A stretch of DNA of 36,440 nucleotides, taken from contig JAAEOR010000603.1 in the NCBI GenBank assembly GCA_024222895.1, forward strand, positions 1-36,440. Direction: 5' to 3'. The translations under genes and the position numbers were made by a program. Every line of letters starts with the position of its first letter. The stretch's first letter is position 1. The stretch is from Hyphomicrobiales bacterium. GTDB taxonomy: Bacteria; Pseudomonadota; Alphaproteobacteria; Rhizobiales; Kaistiaceae. The notes under the pieces are model-generated. The model was not told the DNA's origin, did no database searches, and saw nothing but the letters and a program-made list of their open reading frames with translations. Positions 8,007-15,773 of the stretch are shown here, in pieces.

Positions 8007-9866
8007 TTGAAACCCACAAGCTTCATCATGTTCACGTCACTCATCGTCGCCCATCCGGCGCTCGGGCAAGACACGCCGGATGCGGTCGTCCCGGGAGCAC
8101 AGCCGTTCGACATGCAGGTGCTCACCACCGACCTGCGCGATCCCTGGGAAGTGACCTGGGGACCAGACGGCTTTCTGTGGGTGACCGAGCGAACCAACGG
8201 CCGGATCATCCGCGTCGATCCGAGGAACGGCACGAAAACCGTCGCGGTCGAGATTGCGGAGGTCTCGGCACCCGGCGGTCAGGACGGGTTGCTCGGCATG
8301 GCCCTTCATCCCGAGCTGCTTAATGAAACGGGTAACGACTTTGTCTACACCGCTCACACCTATGTGGACGAGGCGCGCGGACCGGATGAGACCGTCGCCG
8401 ACGAAGCTAATCCCTATCGATACCTCTACACCAGGATTATCCGACTGAGCTACGATCCGGTGAGCGGCAAGCTGACGGATCCGATTGAGCTTGTCGCCGG
8501 CCTCCCGGCGGGGAACGACCACAACTCCGGTCGGATGAAGATTGGCCCGGATCTCAAGCTGTACTTCACCGTGGGAGATGGCGGAAAAGGCCAACTCAGC
8601 AGCTGGTGCATCCCGATCGAGGCACAACGGCTGCCAAGCGCCAGCGAGATCGAGGCTGGAGATTTCACGGCCTACCAGGGGAAATCACTGCGTATCAATC
8701 TCGACGGATCGATCCCGGAGGACAATCCGGAAATCGATGGAGTCCGCAGCCACGTCTTCACCTATGGCCATCGCAACATGCAGGGTATCGCCTTTGCTCC
8801 GGACGGAACGCTTTATGCGTCAGAGCATGGCCCGAAGGCAGACGACGAGGTCAATATCCTGCTCTCCGGCGAGAACTATGGCTGGCCACACATCTCGGGC
8901 TTTCGAGACGACATGGCCTATCAGTTTGCGCGCTGGGCCGACGCCTCGACGCCATGCGCCGAGCTCCGATTCAGCGATATCGACATCCACCCTTCCGTAC
9001 CAGTCGAGGAAGAGACCGCGTGGGCCGGCGAGTCGCGGGATCCTCTCGCCACGATGTTTACGGTTCCGAGTGACTGGGATTTCACCAATCCGATGTGCGG
9101 CGGCATGCATTTTGTCTGCTGGCCGACGGTGGCGCCGTCCAGCATCGACGTCTACATGCCCGATGGCGGCGGGATTCCCGGTTGGGACAACTCGCTCATC
9201 GTACCGACGCTGAAACGCGGATCGCTTTATCGAATTCCGCTGACACCGGACGGCCTGGCTCCTCGCGGTCCAATCGAACGGTTGTTCCAGTCACCCAACC
9301 GCTTCCGCGATGTCGCCATCGGCCCCGATAGCCGGACCATCTATGTCATCACCGATTCCGGCGGCATAGCCGAATCGCCGGCGGGCGGCACCACCTTCGA
9401 GCTGCAGAATCCCGGATCAATCCTGGCGTTCACCTATACCGGGGAAGCCGACACCGACACTGACCGGGCCAACAGGCCCGAACCGGACGCGAAAGTCGAA
9501 GAACCGGCCGCCCTCAACGATCCCGCGGCCGGCGCTTTGCCCGTCTTTACTACCGATCAGGCCCGCCGCGGACGCATCGCCTACGAGGCTCATTGTGCGT
9601 CTTGCCACGGCCCAAATCTGGGCGGCAGCACCTACGGCACACCGCTGGCCGGCGCCTATTTCGAGGAGAAATGGAGCGGCGAGTCGGTCGGAGCGTTCTA
9701 CGCCTATTCGCACGACACCATGCCCCCGTCACGACCTGGCGATCTCCCCGATCAGGACTATGCCGCGGTCGTTGCCTATGTTCTCCAGGTCAATGGCATG
9801 GCCGAGGGAAGCACCGAGCTACCCGCCGATGTCACACAGCTCGGCCGCATGACGATCGGCCGCTAG
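8007..9866 (+). CDS. Secreted PQQ-type sugar dehydrogenase with C-terminal cytochrome c domain
   Basis: The 619-residue protein joins a soluble glucose/sorbosone-dehydrogenase beta-propeller (about 30-490) to a class I cytochrome c domain. Propeller motifs include GLLGMALHPE, HNSGRMKIGPDLKLYFTVGD, YGHRNMQGIAF, SEHGPKADDEVNI and GENYGWP. The haem site is CASCH (530-534), with Met572 of HDTMPP the likely distal ligand. Family members oxidise aldoses or related sugars with PQQ in the periplasm; the fused haem would pass electrons onward. The TTG start at 8007 is chosen because GAGG sits six bases upstream and a short signal peptide (KPTSFIMFTSLIVAHPALG) follows. An ATG at 8028 would cut the signal short. 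Its position between sugar importers supports sugar oxidation; the true substrate is unknown. Confidence 0.88.
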   Translation: MKPTSFIMFTSLIVAHPALGQDTPDAVVPGAQPFDMQVLTTDLRDPWEVTWGPDGFLWVTERTNGRIIRVDPRNGTKTVAVEIAEVSAPGGQDGLLGMALHPELLNETGNDFVYTAHTYVDEARGPDETVADEANPYRYLYTRIIRLSYDPVSGKLTDPIELVAGLPAGNDHNSGRMKIGPDLKLYFTVGDGGKGQLSSWCIPIEAQRLPSASEIEAGDFTAYQGKSLRINLDGSIPEDNPEIDGVRSHVFTYGHRNMQGIAFAPDGTLYASEHGPKADDEVNILLSGENYGWPHISGFRDDMAYQFARWADASTPCAELRFSDIDIHPSVPVEEETAWAGESRDPLATMFTVPSDWDFTNPMCGGMHFVCWPTVAPSSIDVYMPDGGGIPGWDNSLIVPTLKRGSLYRIPLTPDGLAPRGPIERLFQSPNRFRDVAIGPDSRTIYVITDSGGIAESPAGGTTFELQNPGSILAFTYTGEADTDTDRANRPEPDAKVEEPAALNDPAAGALPVFTTDQARRGRIAYEAHCASCHGPNLGGSTYGTPLAGAYFEEKWSGESVGAFYAYSHDTMPPSRPGDLPDQDYAAVVAYVLQVNGMAEGSTELPADVTQLGRMTIGR

Positions 9867-9984
9867 AACCGACCAGGTTGTTGCCGGCCCGTTCCGCTCA
9901 CTTTGGTTGTTTTACACTTTGTGACTGGCGGGTAAGGTCACGCGGAAACGACTGATCACATTGGATTTGGATGGAGGATGCATG

Positions 9985-10488
9985 ATGAGCCACGGGTTGA
10001 TGAGCGCTGTTGCCGGCTTTGCTCTGGCTGGCGCGGGGGCATTGTCTGTTGTCGAGGCGGCAACGCCCGCCGAAGGACCGCCTTGCGGAAAATTCACGAT
10101 CATCAAGGACCCCGGCCAGATCGAACATTTCGATGCGGGACAGGACGGCGCAGGCCCCGGAGATACGCGGTCCGGCCACTATCGTGTGTTGAATCAAGAC
10201 AATGAGCAAATCGGCGATTTGTACTTCAGCTCATCCATCGTTCCCGGCATTGATGCCAACCAATACACTCTGATTGGATCTTTCCAGGCGGTGTTTGCAA
10301 ACGGCGCAATCCATTGGAACGCACTCTATCCGCTTCCCGACCCGACGCACCCATCGCCGGCTGTCGACGATTTGCTGCATCCGGTGGCGGGCGGTACCGG
10401 CGATTTTGCTGGCGCACGCGGCACATTCCGAACCTTTGTCGATGGCGAAGGGCGACGGGCAGGAGAGTACGATATTTCCTGTCAGTAA
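9985..10488 (+). CDS. Secreted allene-oxide-cyclase/dirigent-barrel-like protein
   Basis: A 167-residue protein with a signal peptide (hydrophobic residues about 5-24, cleavage near VVEA). The mature part carries signs of the eight-stranded AOC/dirigent barrel: GDLYFSSSIV, a YTLIGSFQAVFANGAIHWNA strand pair and the hallmark VAGGTGDFAGARGTFRT before a final EYDISCQ strand. Plant relatives are allene oxide cyclase and dirigent proteins; bacterial members are mostly uncharacterised. Two cysteines (in PPCGKF and at DISCQ) could form a disulfide joining the barrel ends. GGAGG at 9973-9977 is seven bases from the ATG at 9985; the ATG at 9982 is possible but too close. The family call rests on motif resemblance only, and a catalytic role is not shown. 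Confidence 0.7.
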   Translation: MSHGLMSAVAGFALAGAGALSVVEAATPAEGPPCGKFTIIKDPGQIEHFDAGQDGAGPGDTRSGHYRVLNQDNEQIGDLYFSSSIVPGIDANQYTLIGSFQAVFANGAIHWNALYPLPDPTHPSPAVDDLLHPVAGGTGDFAGARGTFRTFVDGEGRRAGEYDISCQ

Positions 10489-10787
10489 GCGCGTCGCAGC
10501 GAGGCACAGCCGTATCCCGAAGGGGCCGAATCGCCGTTGCGCGCGCCAGGATCGACGCATGCGAGGGACAGCACGCTCGATTAAACCCACTCCAGGGTGT
10601 CGCTTACTTCCGCCAGCGGAAAGGAAGCATCGCCCTTTTCGACCAGCTTCGCGCCTCGATTGCGTCACGTGACCCAGCGGCTGCCCAACGTGCCTTGAAT
10701 CACTTTTCCAACGCTCCGGCCCAATCGAGACACAGTGCCGCTGTTCGGGGGCGGCCGCACCATCTTTGAAAGTGGAGAACCGCCGAA
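10489..10787. other. 299-base gap with possible GntR-family remnant
   Basis: No intact gene is supported. In frame 3, around 10620-10710, the translation SIALFDQLRASIASRDPAA followed by AQRALNHF resembles the last helices of a GntR-type FCD domain (H-x-x-I-x-x-A-I-x-x-x-D-x-x-x-A-x-x-A-x-x-x-H). No start codon or DNA-binding domain precedes it, so at best it is a decayed fragment. The 3' end supplies GGAG for the next gene. Confidence 0.35.
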
Positions 10788-12086
10788 ATGGCCAACCCGA
10801 CAATTCGTGACATCCGCGTTATTCTTACAGAGCCCGACAACATCAGGCTCGTCATCGTCAAGGTCGAAACCTCGGAACCAGGTCTGCATGGGGTCGGCTG
10901 CGCCACATTCACGCAACGGCCAAGCACGGTTCTCGCCGCCGTGGAGGACTATCTGCGTCCCTTTCTGATCGGCCGGGATGTCGCCGACATCGAGGACATC
11001 TGGCAGTCGAGCTATGTCTCTTCCTATTGGCGGAATGGTCCGGTGCTCAACAATGCCTTGTCAGGCGTCGACCAGGCGCTCTGGGACATAAAGGGTAAGA
11101 TGGCAAACATGCCGGTTTATGACCTGCTGGGCGGCAAGGCCCGCGAGGCGGCAGCCGTCTACGTTCACACCTCCGGCGACAGCCACGAAGAGGTCGGGGA
11201 CAAGATGCAGGCCTTCATGGAGAAGGGGCATCACCACATTCGCGTCCAGATGAGCACGCCGGGCTACGCCACCTACGGCAACAGAGGTGCGGCGTCCGGG
11301 ACTCTGACCGCATCCAACCGCGACGTATCGCAGGGTCCGATTGCCGTCACATCCTGGCTGCGCACCTACGACGACAACAAGCTCTACGCCCATCCTGGCG
11401 GTGTCTTCGAGCCGAAGCCATACATGCGCTCGGCCATCGGCTTGTTCGAATACATTCGTGATCGCTTCGGCTATGGCGTCGAAATCCTCCACGACGTTCA
11501 CGAACGCCTTCCGCCGATCCTCGGCGTCTGGTTCGCCAAGGAAGTGGAGAAGTACCAGCTCTTCTTCCTCGAGGACCTGTTCTCACCCGAGGATAATGAA
11601 TATTTCCGGATGGTGCGGGAGCAGTGTGCCACGCCGATCGCCATGGGCGAACTCTACAACTCACCGCATGAGATCATCCCGATGATCAAGGACCGGCTGA
11701 TCGATTTCCTCCGCATGCACATGTCACAAATCGGCGGCATAACCCCGGCGAAGAAGTTTTCGGCGATGGGCGAGTTGTTCAGCGTGCGCACCGCATGGCA
11801 TGGCCCGGGAGATACGTCACCGGTCGGTCATGCTGCGAATCTCGCACTTGATATCAACAACTACAACTTCGGCATCCAGGAAGCCGCGCTGTTTGGCGAG
11901 CGAACCCTGGAAGTGTTCCCGGAGTGTCCCGAACTGCGCGATGGCATGATGTGGCCGAACGGCGAGCCCGGACTCGGCATCGATATCGACGAGACCTTGG
12001 CCGCAAAATACCCGTTCAAGGAGCGCGAATTCGGAGGAGCCTGGGACACGGTGCGGCGGGCCGACGGTAGCATGGTCAAGCCTTAA
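10788..12086 (+). CDS. ManD/RspA-type enolase-superfamily sugar-acid dehydratase
   Basis: The 432-residue protein matches the D-mannonate dehydratase / RspA subgroup of the enolase superfamily. An N-terminal capping domain is followed by a barrel with HHHIRVQ, the loop YDDNKLYAHPGGVFEPKPY, metal ligands in ILHDVHERLPP (Asp-x-His), FLEDLFSPED and MGELYNSPHE, and the C-terminal AWHGPGDTSPVGHAAN. Known members dehydrate D-mannonate and/or D-gluconate to 2-keto-3-deoxygluconate, some with very low activity. An unrelated mannonate dehydratase (UxuA type) is encoded at 18875, so this one may have another physiological substrate. The ATG at 10788 is preceded by GGAG about 11 bases away. Downstream is a long non-coding stretch. 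Confidence 0.88.
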   Translation: MANPTIRDIRVILTEPDNIRLVIVKVETSEPGLHGVGCATFTQRPSTVLAAVEDYLRPFLIGRDVADIEDIWQSSYVSSYWRNGPVLNNALSGVDQALWDIKGKMANMPVYDLLGGKAREAAAVYVHTSGDSHEEVGDKMQAFMEKGHHHIRVQMSTPGYATYGNRGAASGTLTASNRDVSQGPIAVTSWLRTYDDNKLYAHPGGVFEPKPYMRSAIGLFEYIRDRFGYGVEILHDVHERLPPILGVWFAKEVEKYQLFFLEDLFSPEDNEYFRMVREQCATPIAMGELYNSPHEIIPMIKDRLIDFLRMHMSQIGGITPAKKFSAMGELFSVRTAWHGPGDTSPVGHAANLALDINNYNFGIQEAALFGERTLEVFPECPELRDGMMWPNGEPGLGIDIDETLAAKYPFKEREFGGAWDTVRRADGSMVKP

Positions 12087-12132
12087 CCCGCTTCTCTCAC
12101 ACTCGATCTGATCAGCGCCGGTTCAAACGCGT

Positions 12133-12196
12133 GACAGGGCGGGAGGGGCGCGAAGATCGTATCGAGATACGGTCGAGGACTTCGACACACCCTGTC
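12133..12196 (+). other. Nested three-helix inverted-repeat element
   Basis: Outer arms GACAGGG (12133-12139) and CCCTGTC (12190-12196) enclose CGAAG (12151-12155) paired with CTTCG (12180-12184). These in turn enclose CGTATC (12158-12163) paired with GATACG (12166-12171). All three helices are perfect and properly nested. It begins 46 bases after the ManD stop. There is no T-run, so it is not an ordinary terminator. I do not recognise it as a known RNA family. Confidence 0.5.
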
Positions 12197-12279
12197 CTGC
12201 GCTTGTGTGGACGTCTTGCGCTTCAGCCGGCGTGAAGGTTGCATTTCGGACGACATCTACGGCGTCGGATAGCTCAGCC

Positions 12280-12293
12280 GTATGATCTCATAC
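12280..12293. promoter_or_regulatory. Palindrome, candidate GntR-type operator
   Basis: GTATGA and TCATAC are perfect inverted six-base arms around TC. Operators of FadR/FCD-type GntR regulators often have short arms of this GTATGA-like kind. Many sugar-acid operons use such regulators, but none is intact in this window. Confidence 0.4.
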
Positions 12294-12820
12294 ACTTATC
12301 GCCACCCGACACCCTATCTGCACCCTCGAAAGTGCAACGCAGACCGCCCCGAGCGTGAGAGAAGCGGGTTTGAGCAGCCAATTCCTGGCCTTTGGGCAAC
12401 CAATTCCCGGGCCAGAGCTATACAGTCCCGGCTCCAGCGCTCCCGCCGGTCGGCGAAGCTGAGACCGTCCGGAACCGGCTTGATCGCTCAATTGACTTCC
12501 TCAGGTGAGCCAGTTTAGGTTCAGAAAAACCAGAAGGCTGGACCGCTCGATCAATGGGCGAAACCGGTTCGATGGACTTCAGGTATTCTGCGACAGGTCG
12601 GTTTAGCCTGTTCTCGACATCGAGATGTGCCAGACATTTTGAAGACGGACAGGCACGAAACAATCTCCTTTGACGGGACACGTGGCGGGAGACGCGGCTC
12701 TCTCGCAGGCGAAAAATGAAAACGTTATCCTGGGAGGAGGATAGCCAACGACCGCGTACTGTCCTTGGCGACATTCGATCTTTTTTCTACTCTCAACAAC
12801 ACGACTAGGGAGGACCTTAA

Positions 12821-14605
12821 ATGGTGAGACTAAATGTGAACCTTGCTGCCGCCGCCGTCATCGGTATGGCGCTGGCGCTAACGCCCTCGGTGGCTTTCTC
12901 GCAAGCCGCGGTCGAGATCGTCCCCGAGACGCCCTTGGCCGACGTCTCGCGCGACGAGACGCTCGTGCTCGGTTGGAGTATCAACTCGCCGGTCGGCGTG
13001 ACGAATCCCTGGGCGCTCCCCGGTTATACCCACCAGGAAGGCAATGGCTTCCTGTGGGAGCCGCTGATGTATTTCGGCATCTTCTCGGACAAAGAGATCC
13101 CGTGGCTCGCCGAGAGCATCGAATACACCAGCGATGATTTCACGTCGCTCAGAGTCAAGCTCAATCCGAAGGCGAAATGGAGCGACGGTGTGCCCGTCAC
13201 CTCCAAGGACGTCGTCTACACATTCGAGGGCCAGCTCAATAACGACAAATTGCCCTACCACGCGTCCTTTGCCCAGTTTGTCGACACGATCACGGCTGTC
13301 GATGATCTCACGGTGGATGTGCAATTCAAGATTCCCGCGCCGCGTTTCAAATTCGAGGTGCTGACCGAGAAGTTTGATACCGGTATTCCGATCGTGCCAG
13401 CCCATGCCCTGGAAGCCCAAGACAATGTCAACGAGTACCCCGGCGGCACGGAGATCCCACACTCGGGTCCCTACGATCTCGTTGCCTGGAACCAGAACCA
13501 GAAGATCTTCAACCGGAGAGACGATTGGTGGGCGGTCGAGGCAGGCCTGAACGATCTCCCGGAAGTGAAGCGTATCGTGATGGTGAACCTGGGTGGCCAG
13601 GTTGGTCAGAACATGGACACGGTTTCCCAGCGCCTCGTCAACAACGAGATGGACTCGGCTCTGGACATGCGGAGCGCCGTGATCGGGAACATTCTTGCTC
13701 AGAACGCGGACATCACGACCCATACCGGCAGCGAGTCGCCCTATGGCTATCTCGACTGGTGGCCGAACTCGCTGTGGATGAACACGCAGATCGAGCCGTG
13801 GAACGACCCGCGGGTACGCCGGGCCGCCGCACTCACCATCAACCGCGAACTGATCGACGAGATTCTCTATGAAGGCGCAGAGATTTCGACGATCTTTCCC
13901 TTCCCGCTCTACCCGGGACTTCAGGCCTTCGTCGACTCGCCCGAGGTTCAGGCACTGATCGAGAAGTATCAGCCCGGCAAGTACGACCTTGACGAGAGCG
14001 CCGCGCTGATGACCGAAGCCGGCTTCACCAAGAACGGCGATGATTTGTGGGAGAAGGACGGCGAAACCATCAACGCCACCATCCACGGCTTTGAAGGTAT
14101 CCACAGCGATATCGTGCCGATCCTGGTGGAAATGCTGCGCATGGGTGGCTTCGAAGCCTCGACCAACTTTGGTACGGACGCCTACCAGCAGATGGCCGAC
14201 GGTGCCGAGGGCTTCTACATGTTCGGGCACGGAGCGAGCTTGAAGGACCCCTATGCAGCCTTCGAACTGTTCCATGGCCGCTTCAGCGAATCGATCGGCA
14301 CCTCGGCCGGGAACAACCGGTTCTCGCGCTACAGCAACCCCGAGTATGACGCCATTCTGGATGAAATGGCGCCGCTGTCGTCCGACGATCCGAAGTTCAA
14401 GGAACTGGCGGCCAAGGCGCTGGAGGTCTACTGGCGCGACCAGATCGATATTCCGATCATCCAGTGGCTCCATCGCATTGCCTACAATCAGACCAACTGG
14501 ACCAACTGGCCAACCACCGCAAATGTGGCCATGGGCACCAACGGTGCCTTCTGGGCTCACACAGGCATGCTCGTGGTTGCGAACCTGAAAAAAGCGGCTC
14601 AGTAA
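12821..14605 (+). CDS. Family-5 extracellular solute-binding protein of a Dpp/Opp-type importer
   Basis: A 594-residue periplasmic binding protein of the SBP_bac_5 (DppA/OppA) family. A Sec signal (about 1-26, cleavage after AFS) precedes the mature protein. Family landmarks are ESIEYTSDDFTSLRVKLNPK followed by KWSDGVPVTSKDVVYTFE, then PHSGPYDLVAWNQ, DPRVRRAAALTINRELI and a C-terminal domain with DIPIIQWLHRIAYN. Members bind peptides, but several alphaproteobacterial and other relatives carry oligosaccharides (for example AgpA for alpha-galactosides). Cotranscription with UxuA and an SDR suggests a uronate-containing sugar here. It has the strongest ribosome-binding site in the operon and is followed by a stable stem-loop, which fits high expression of the binding protein. 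Confidence 0.92.
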   Translation: MVRLNVNLAAAAVIGMALALTPSVAFSQAAVEIVPETPLADVSRDETLVLGWSINSPVGVTNPWALPGYTHQEGNGFLWEPLMYFGIFSDKEIPWLAESIEYTSDDFTSLRVKLNPKAKWSDGVPVTSKDVVYTFEGQLNNDKLPYHASFAQFVDTITAVDDLTVDVQFKIPAPRFKFEVLTEKFDTGIPIVPAHALEAQDNVNEYPGGTEIPHSGPYDLVAWNQNQKIFNRRDDWWAVEAGLNDLPEVKRIVMVNLGGQVGQNMDTVSQRLVNNEMDSALDMRSAVIGNILAQNADITTHTGSESPYGYLDWWPNSLWMNTQIEPWNDPRVRRAAALTINRELIDEILYEGAEISTIFPFPLYPGLQAFVDSPEVQALIEKYQPGKYDLDESAALMTEAGFTKNGDDLWEKDGETINATIHGFEGIHSDIVPILVEMLRMGGFEASTNFGTDAYQQMADGAEGFYMFGHGASLKDPYAAFELFHGRFSESIGTSAGNNRFSRYSNPEYDAILDEMAPLSSDDPKFKELAAKALEVYWRDQIDIPIIQWLHRIAYNQTNWTNWPTTANVAMGTNGAFWAHTGMLVVANLKKAAQ

Positions 14606-14620
14606 GTAGGCCGCACCAAG

Positions 14621-14659
14621 CGATCAGGTGGGCGCCTCGCGCGCCCACCTCCCCGATCG
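14621..14659 (+). other. Strong stem-loop between binding-protein and permease genes
   Basis: AGGTGGGCGC (14626-14635) pairs perfectly with GCGCCCACCT (14641-14650) over loop CTCGC. CGATC (14621-14625) can extend the stem with GATCG (14655-14659) across a CCCC bulge. No T-run follows. It lies 15 bases past the binding-protein stop. This is the arrangement known from malE-malF, where a stem-loop stabilises the upstream mRNA and lowers downstream expression. Confidence 0.75.
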
Positions 14660-14763
14660 CGATGTCAGACATCCGCGCCGTCAAGAATGATCGATCGATC
14701 TCGCAATTGGTTTAGCCTGAACCGGCGCTCGTTCAGCCGACGCCCACAACCGGGAAAGTTATC

Positions 14764-15762
14764 TTGAACATCGCGGTGATAGCCCGACGGATCTTCTTCT
14801 TCTTTGTGGTCGTCTGGGCCGCGTCGACGATCACCTTCTTCATCCCGCGCATATCGACACGCAATCCCATTCGCGAGCGTTTCGCGCAACTTGCCCAGAC
14901 GGGTGGTTTTTCGCCCGGCGATCTGGAACAGATCATCGAGTCATTCACGAAGCAGTTCGGCCTGGATCGGCCCCTGTTTGATCAATATGTCGATTATCTG
15001 TGGAGCGTCGTGAACTTCGATTTCGGGTTCTCCCTCAACCGGTATCCGACAACCGTCACCGATCTCATTGCCCAGTCCCTCCCGTGGACAATTGGCCTTC
15101 TGCTCGTCACCACAATTCTCAGCTTTGTGATCGGCAATCTGCTCGGCGCGATCGCAGCCTGGCCCCGAGCGCCCAAGGGCTGGCGCAACTTTGCACTGCC
15201 GTTCGTGCTGCTGATGGGCGTTCCACCGGTGTTGATGGGCGTCTTGCTGCTTTTCTTCGTCGGCTTTCGACTTGGCCTCCTGCCGCTCGGCGGCGCCTAT
15301 TCGATCGGCGTGGTTCCGAATTGGTCGTGGAGTTTCGCGCTCGACATGCTGAAACATCAGGTGTTGCCCGCCCTTGCCTTGATCCTCGGCACTGTCGGGT
15401 CGTGGGTGCTGACCATGCGCGGGATGGGCATTACCATTCAGGGCGAGGACTATGTGAACTATGCGGAGCACAAAGGACTGAGCGGCGGTCGGATTTTCCG
15501 CGACTATTACGTCCGGAACGCACTGCTTCCCCAGGTAACCGGGTTCGCGCTCGCCCTCGGAACGGTGGTCACATCAGCGATCATCGTCGAAGGCATCTTC
15601 TTCTTACCCGGTATCGGTACCGTCCTGATCAACGCCATCCGCGCGAACGATTACCCTGTCATCTATGGCGTTGTGTTGTTCATAACGATCGCCATCGCGT
15701 TCATCATGACTCTGATGGAGTTCATCTATCCGCTCCTCGATCCACGTATTCGCAATCAATAG
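14764..15762 (+). CDS. ABC transporter permease, DppB/OppB type
   Basis: A 332-residue inner-membrane permease. Residues about 5-27 form the first membrane helix (IARRIFFFFVVVWAASTITF). An external domain (about 28-100) contains FTKQFGLDRPLFDQYVDYLW and NFDFGFSLNRYP, typical of DppB. Several membrane helices follow, with the cytoplasmic loop DYVNYAEHKGLSGGRIFRDY contacting an ATPase, and the end FIYPLLDPRIRNQ is characteristic. The TTG start at 14764 gives the family N-terminus, with GGGAAAG upstream. It is the first permease of the importer operon and sits after the stem-loop at 14621-14659. The next gene begins 11 bases after its stop. Confidence 0.92.
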   Translation: MNIAVIARRIFFFFVVVWAASTITFFIPRISTRNPIRERFAQLAQTGGFSPGDLEQIIESFTKQFGLDRPLFDQYVDYLWSVVNFDFGFSLNRYPTTVTDLIAQSLPWTIGLLLVTTILSFVIGNLLGAIAAWPRAPKGWRNFALPFVLLMGVPPVLMGVLLLFFVGFRLGLLPLGGAYSIGVVPNWSWSFALDMLKHQVLPALALILGTVGSWVLTMRGMGITIQGEDYVNYAEHKGLSGGRIFRDYYVRNALLPQVTGFALALGTVVTSAIIVEGIFFLPGIGTVLINAIRANDYPVIYGVVLFITIAIAFIMTLMEFIYPLLDPRIRNQ

Positions 15763-15773
15763 GAGCCGGGTTG

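Larger units (their letters stand above)
12087..12820. promoter_or_regulatory. 734-base non-coding region before the importer operon
   Basis: No protein-like frame is visible on either strand. The region holds several ordered elements: a nested inverted-repeat structure at 12133-12196, the palindrome GTATGATCTCATAC at 12280-12293 and two CCAATTCC repeats 22 bases apart (12378 and 12400). It ends with an excellent ribosome-binding site, GGGAGGA at 12808-12814, six bases before the binding-protein ATG. Its size and content suggest the control region of the importer operon and perhaps a structured RNA. Confidence 0.55.

Noticed and set aside
7681-8010. 109-codon open frame in the divergent gap before the sugar dehydrogenase
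   Set aside because: No domain, no clear ribosome-binding site, and it covers the palindrome and promoter area.
9921-9941. GTGAC-N11-GTCAC inverted repeat before the dirigent-like gene
   Set aside because: Five-base arms with an 11-base spacer are expected often by chance; not convincing alone.
12717-12729. TGAAAACGTTATC as a LacI-type operator upstream of the importer operon
   Set aside because: Only the central AACGTT is symmetric, which is too short to support an operator without other copies.
12878-14560. 560-codon open frame on the minus strand
   Set aside because: It lies wholly antisense to the clear family-5 binding protein, and its translation has no recognisable domain. Such long shadow frames are common in GC-rich DNA with strong third-position bias.
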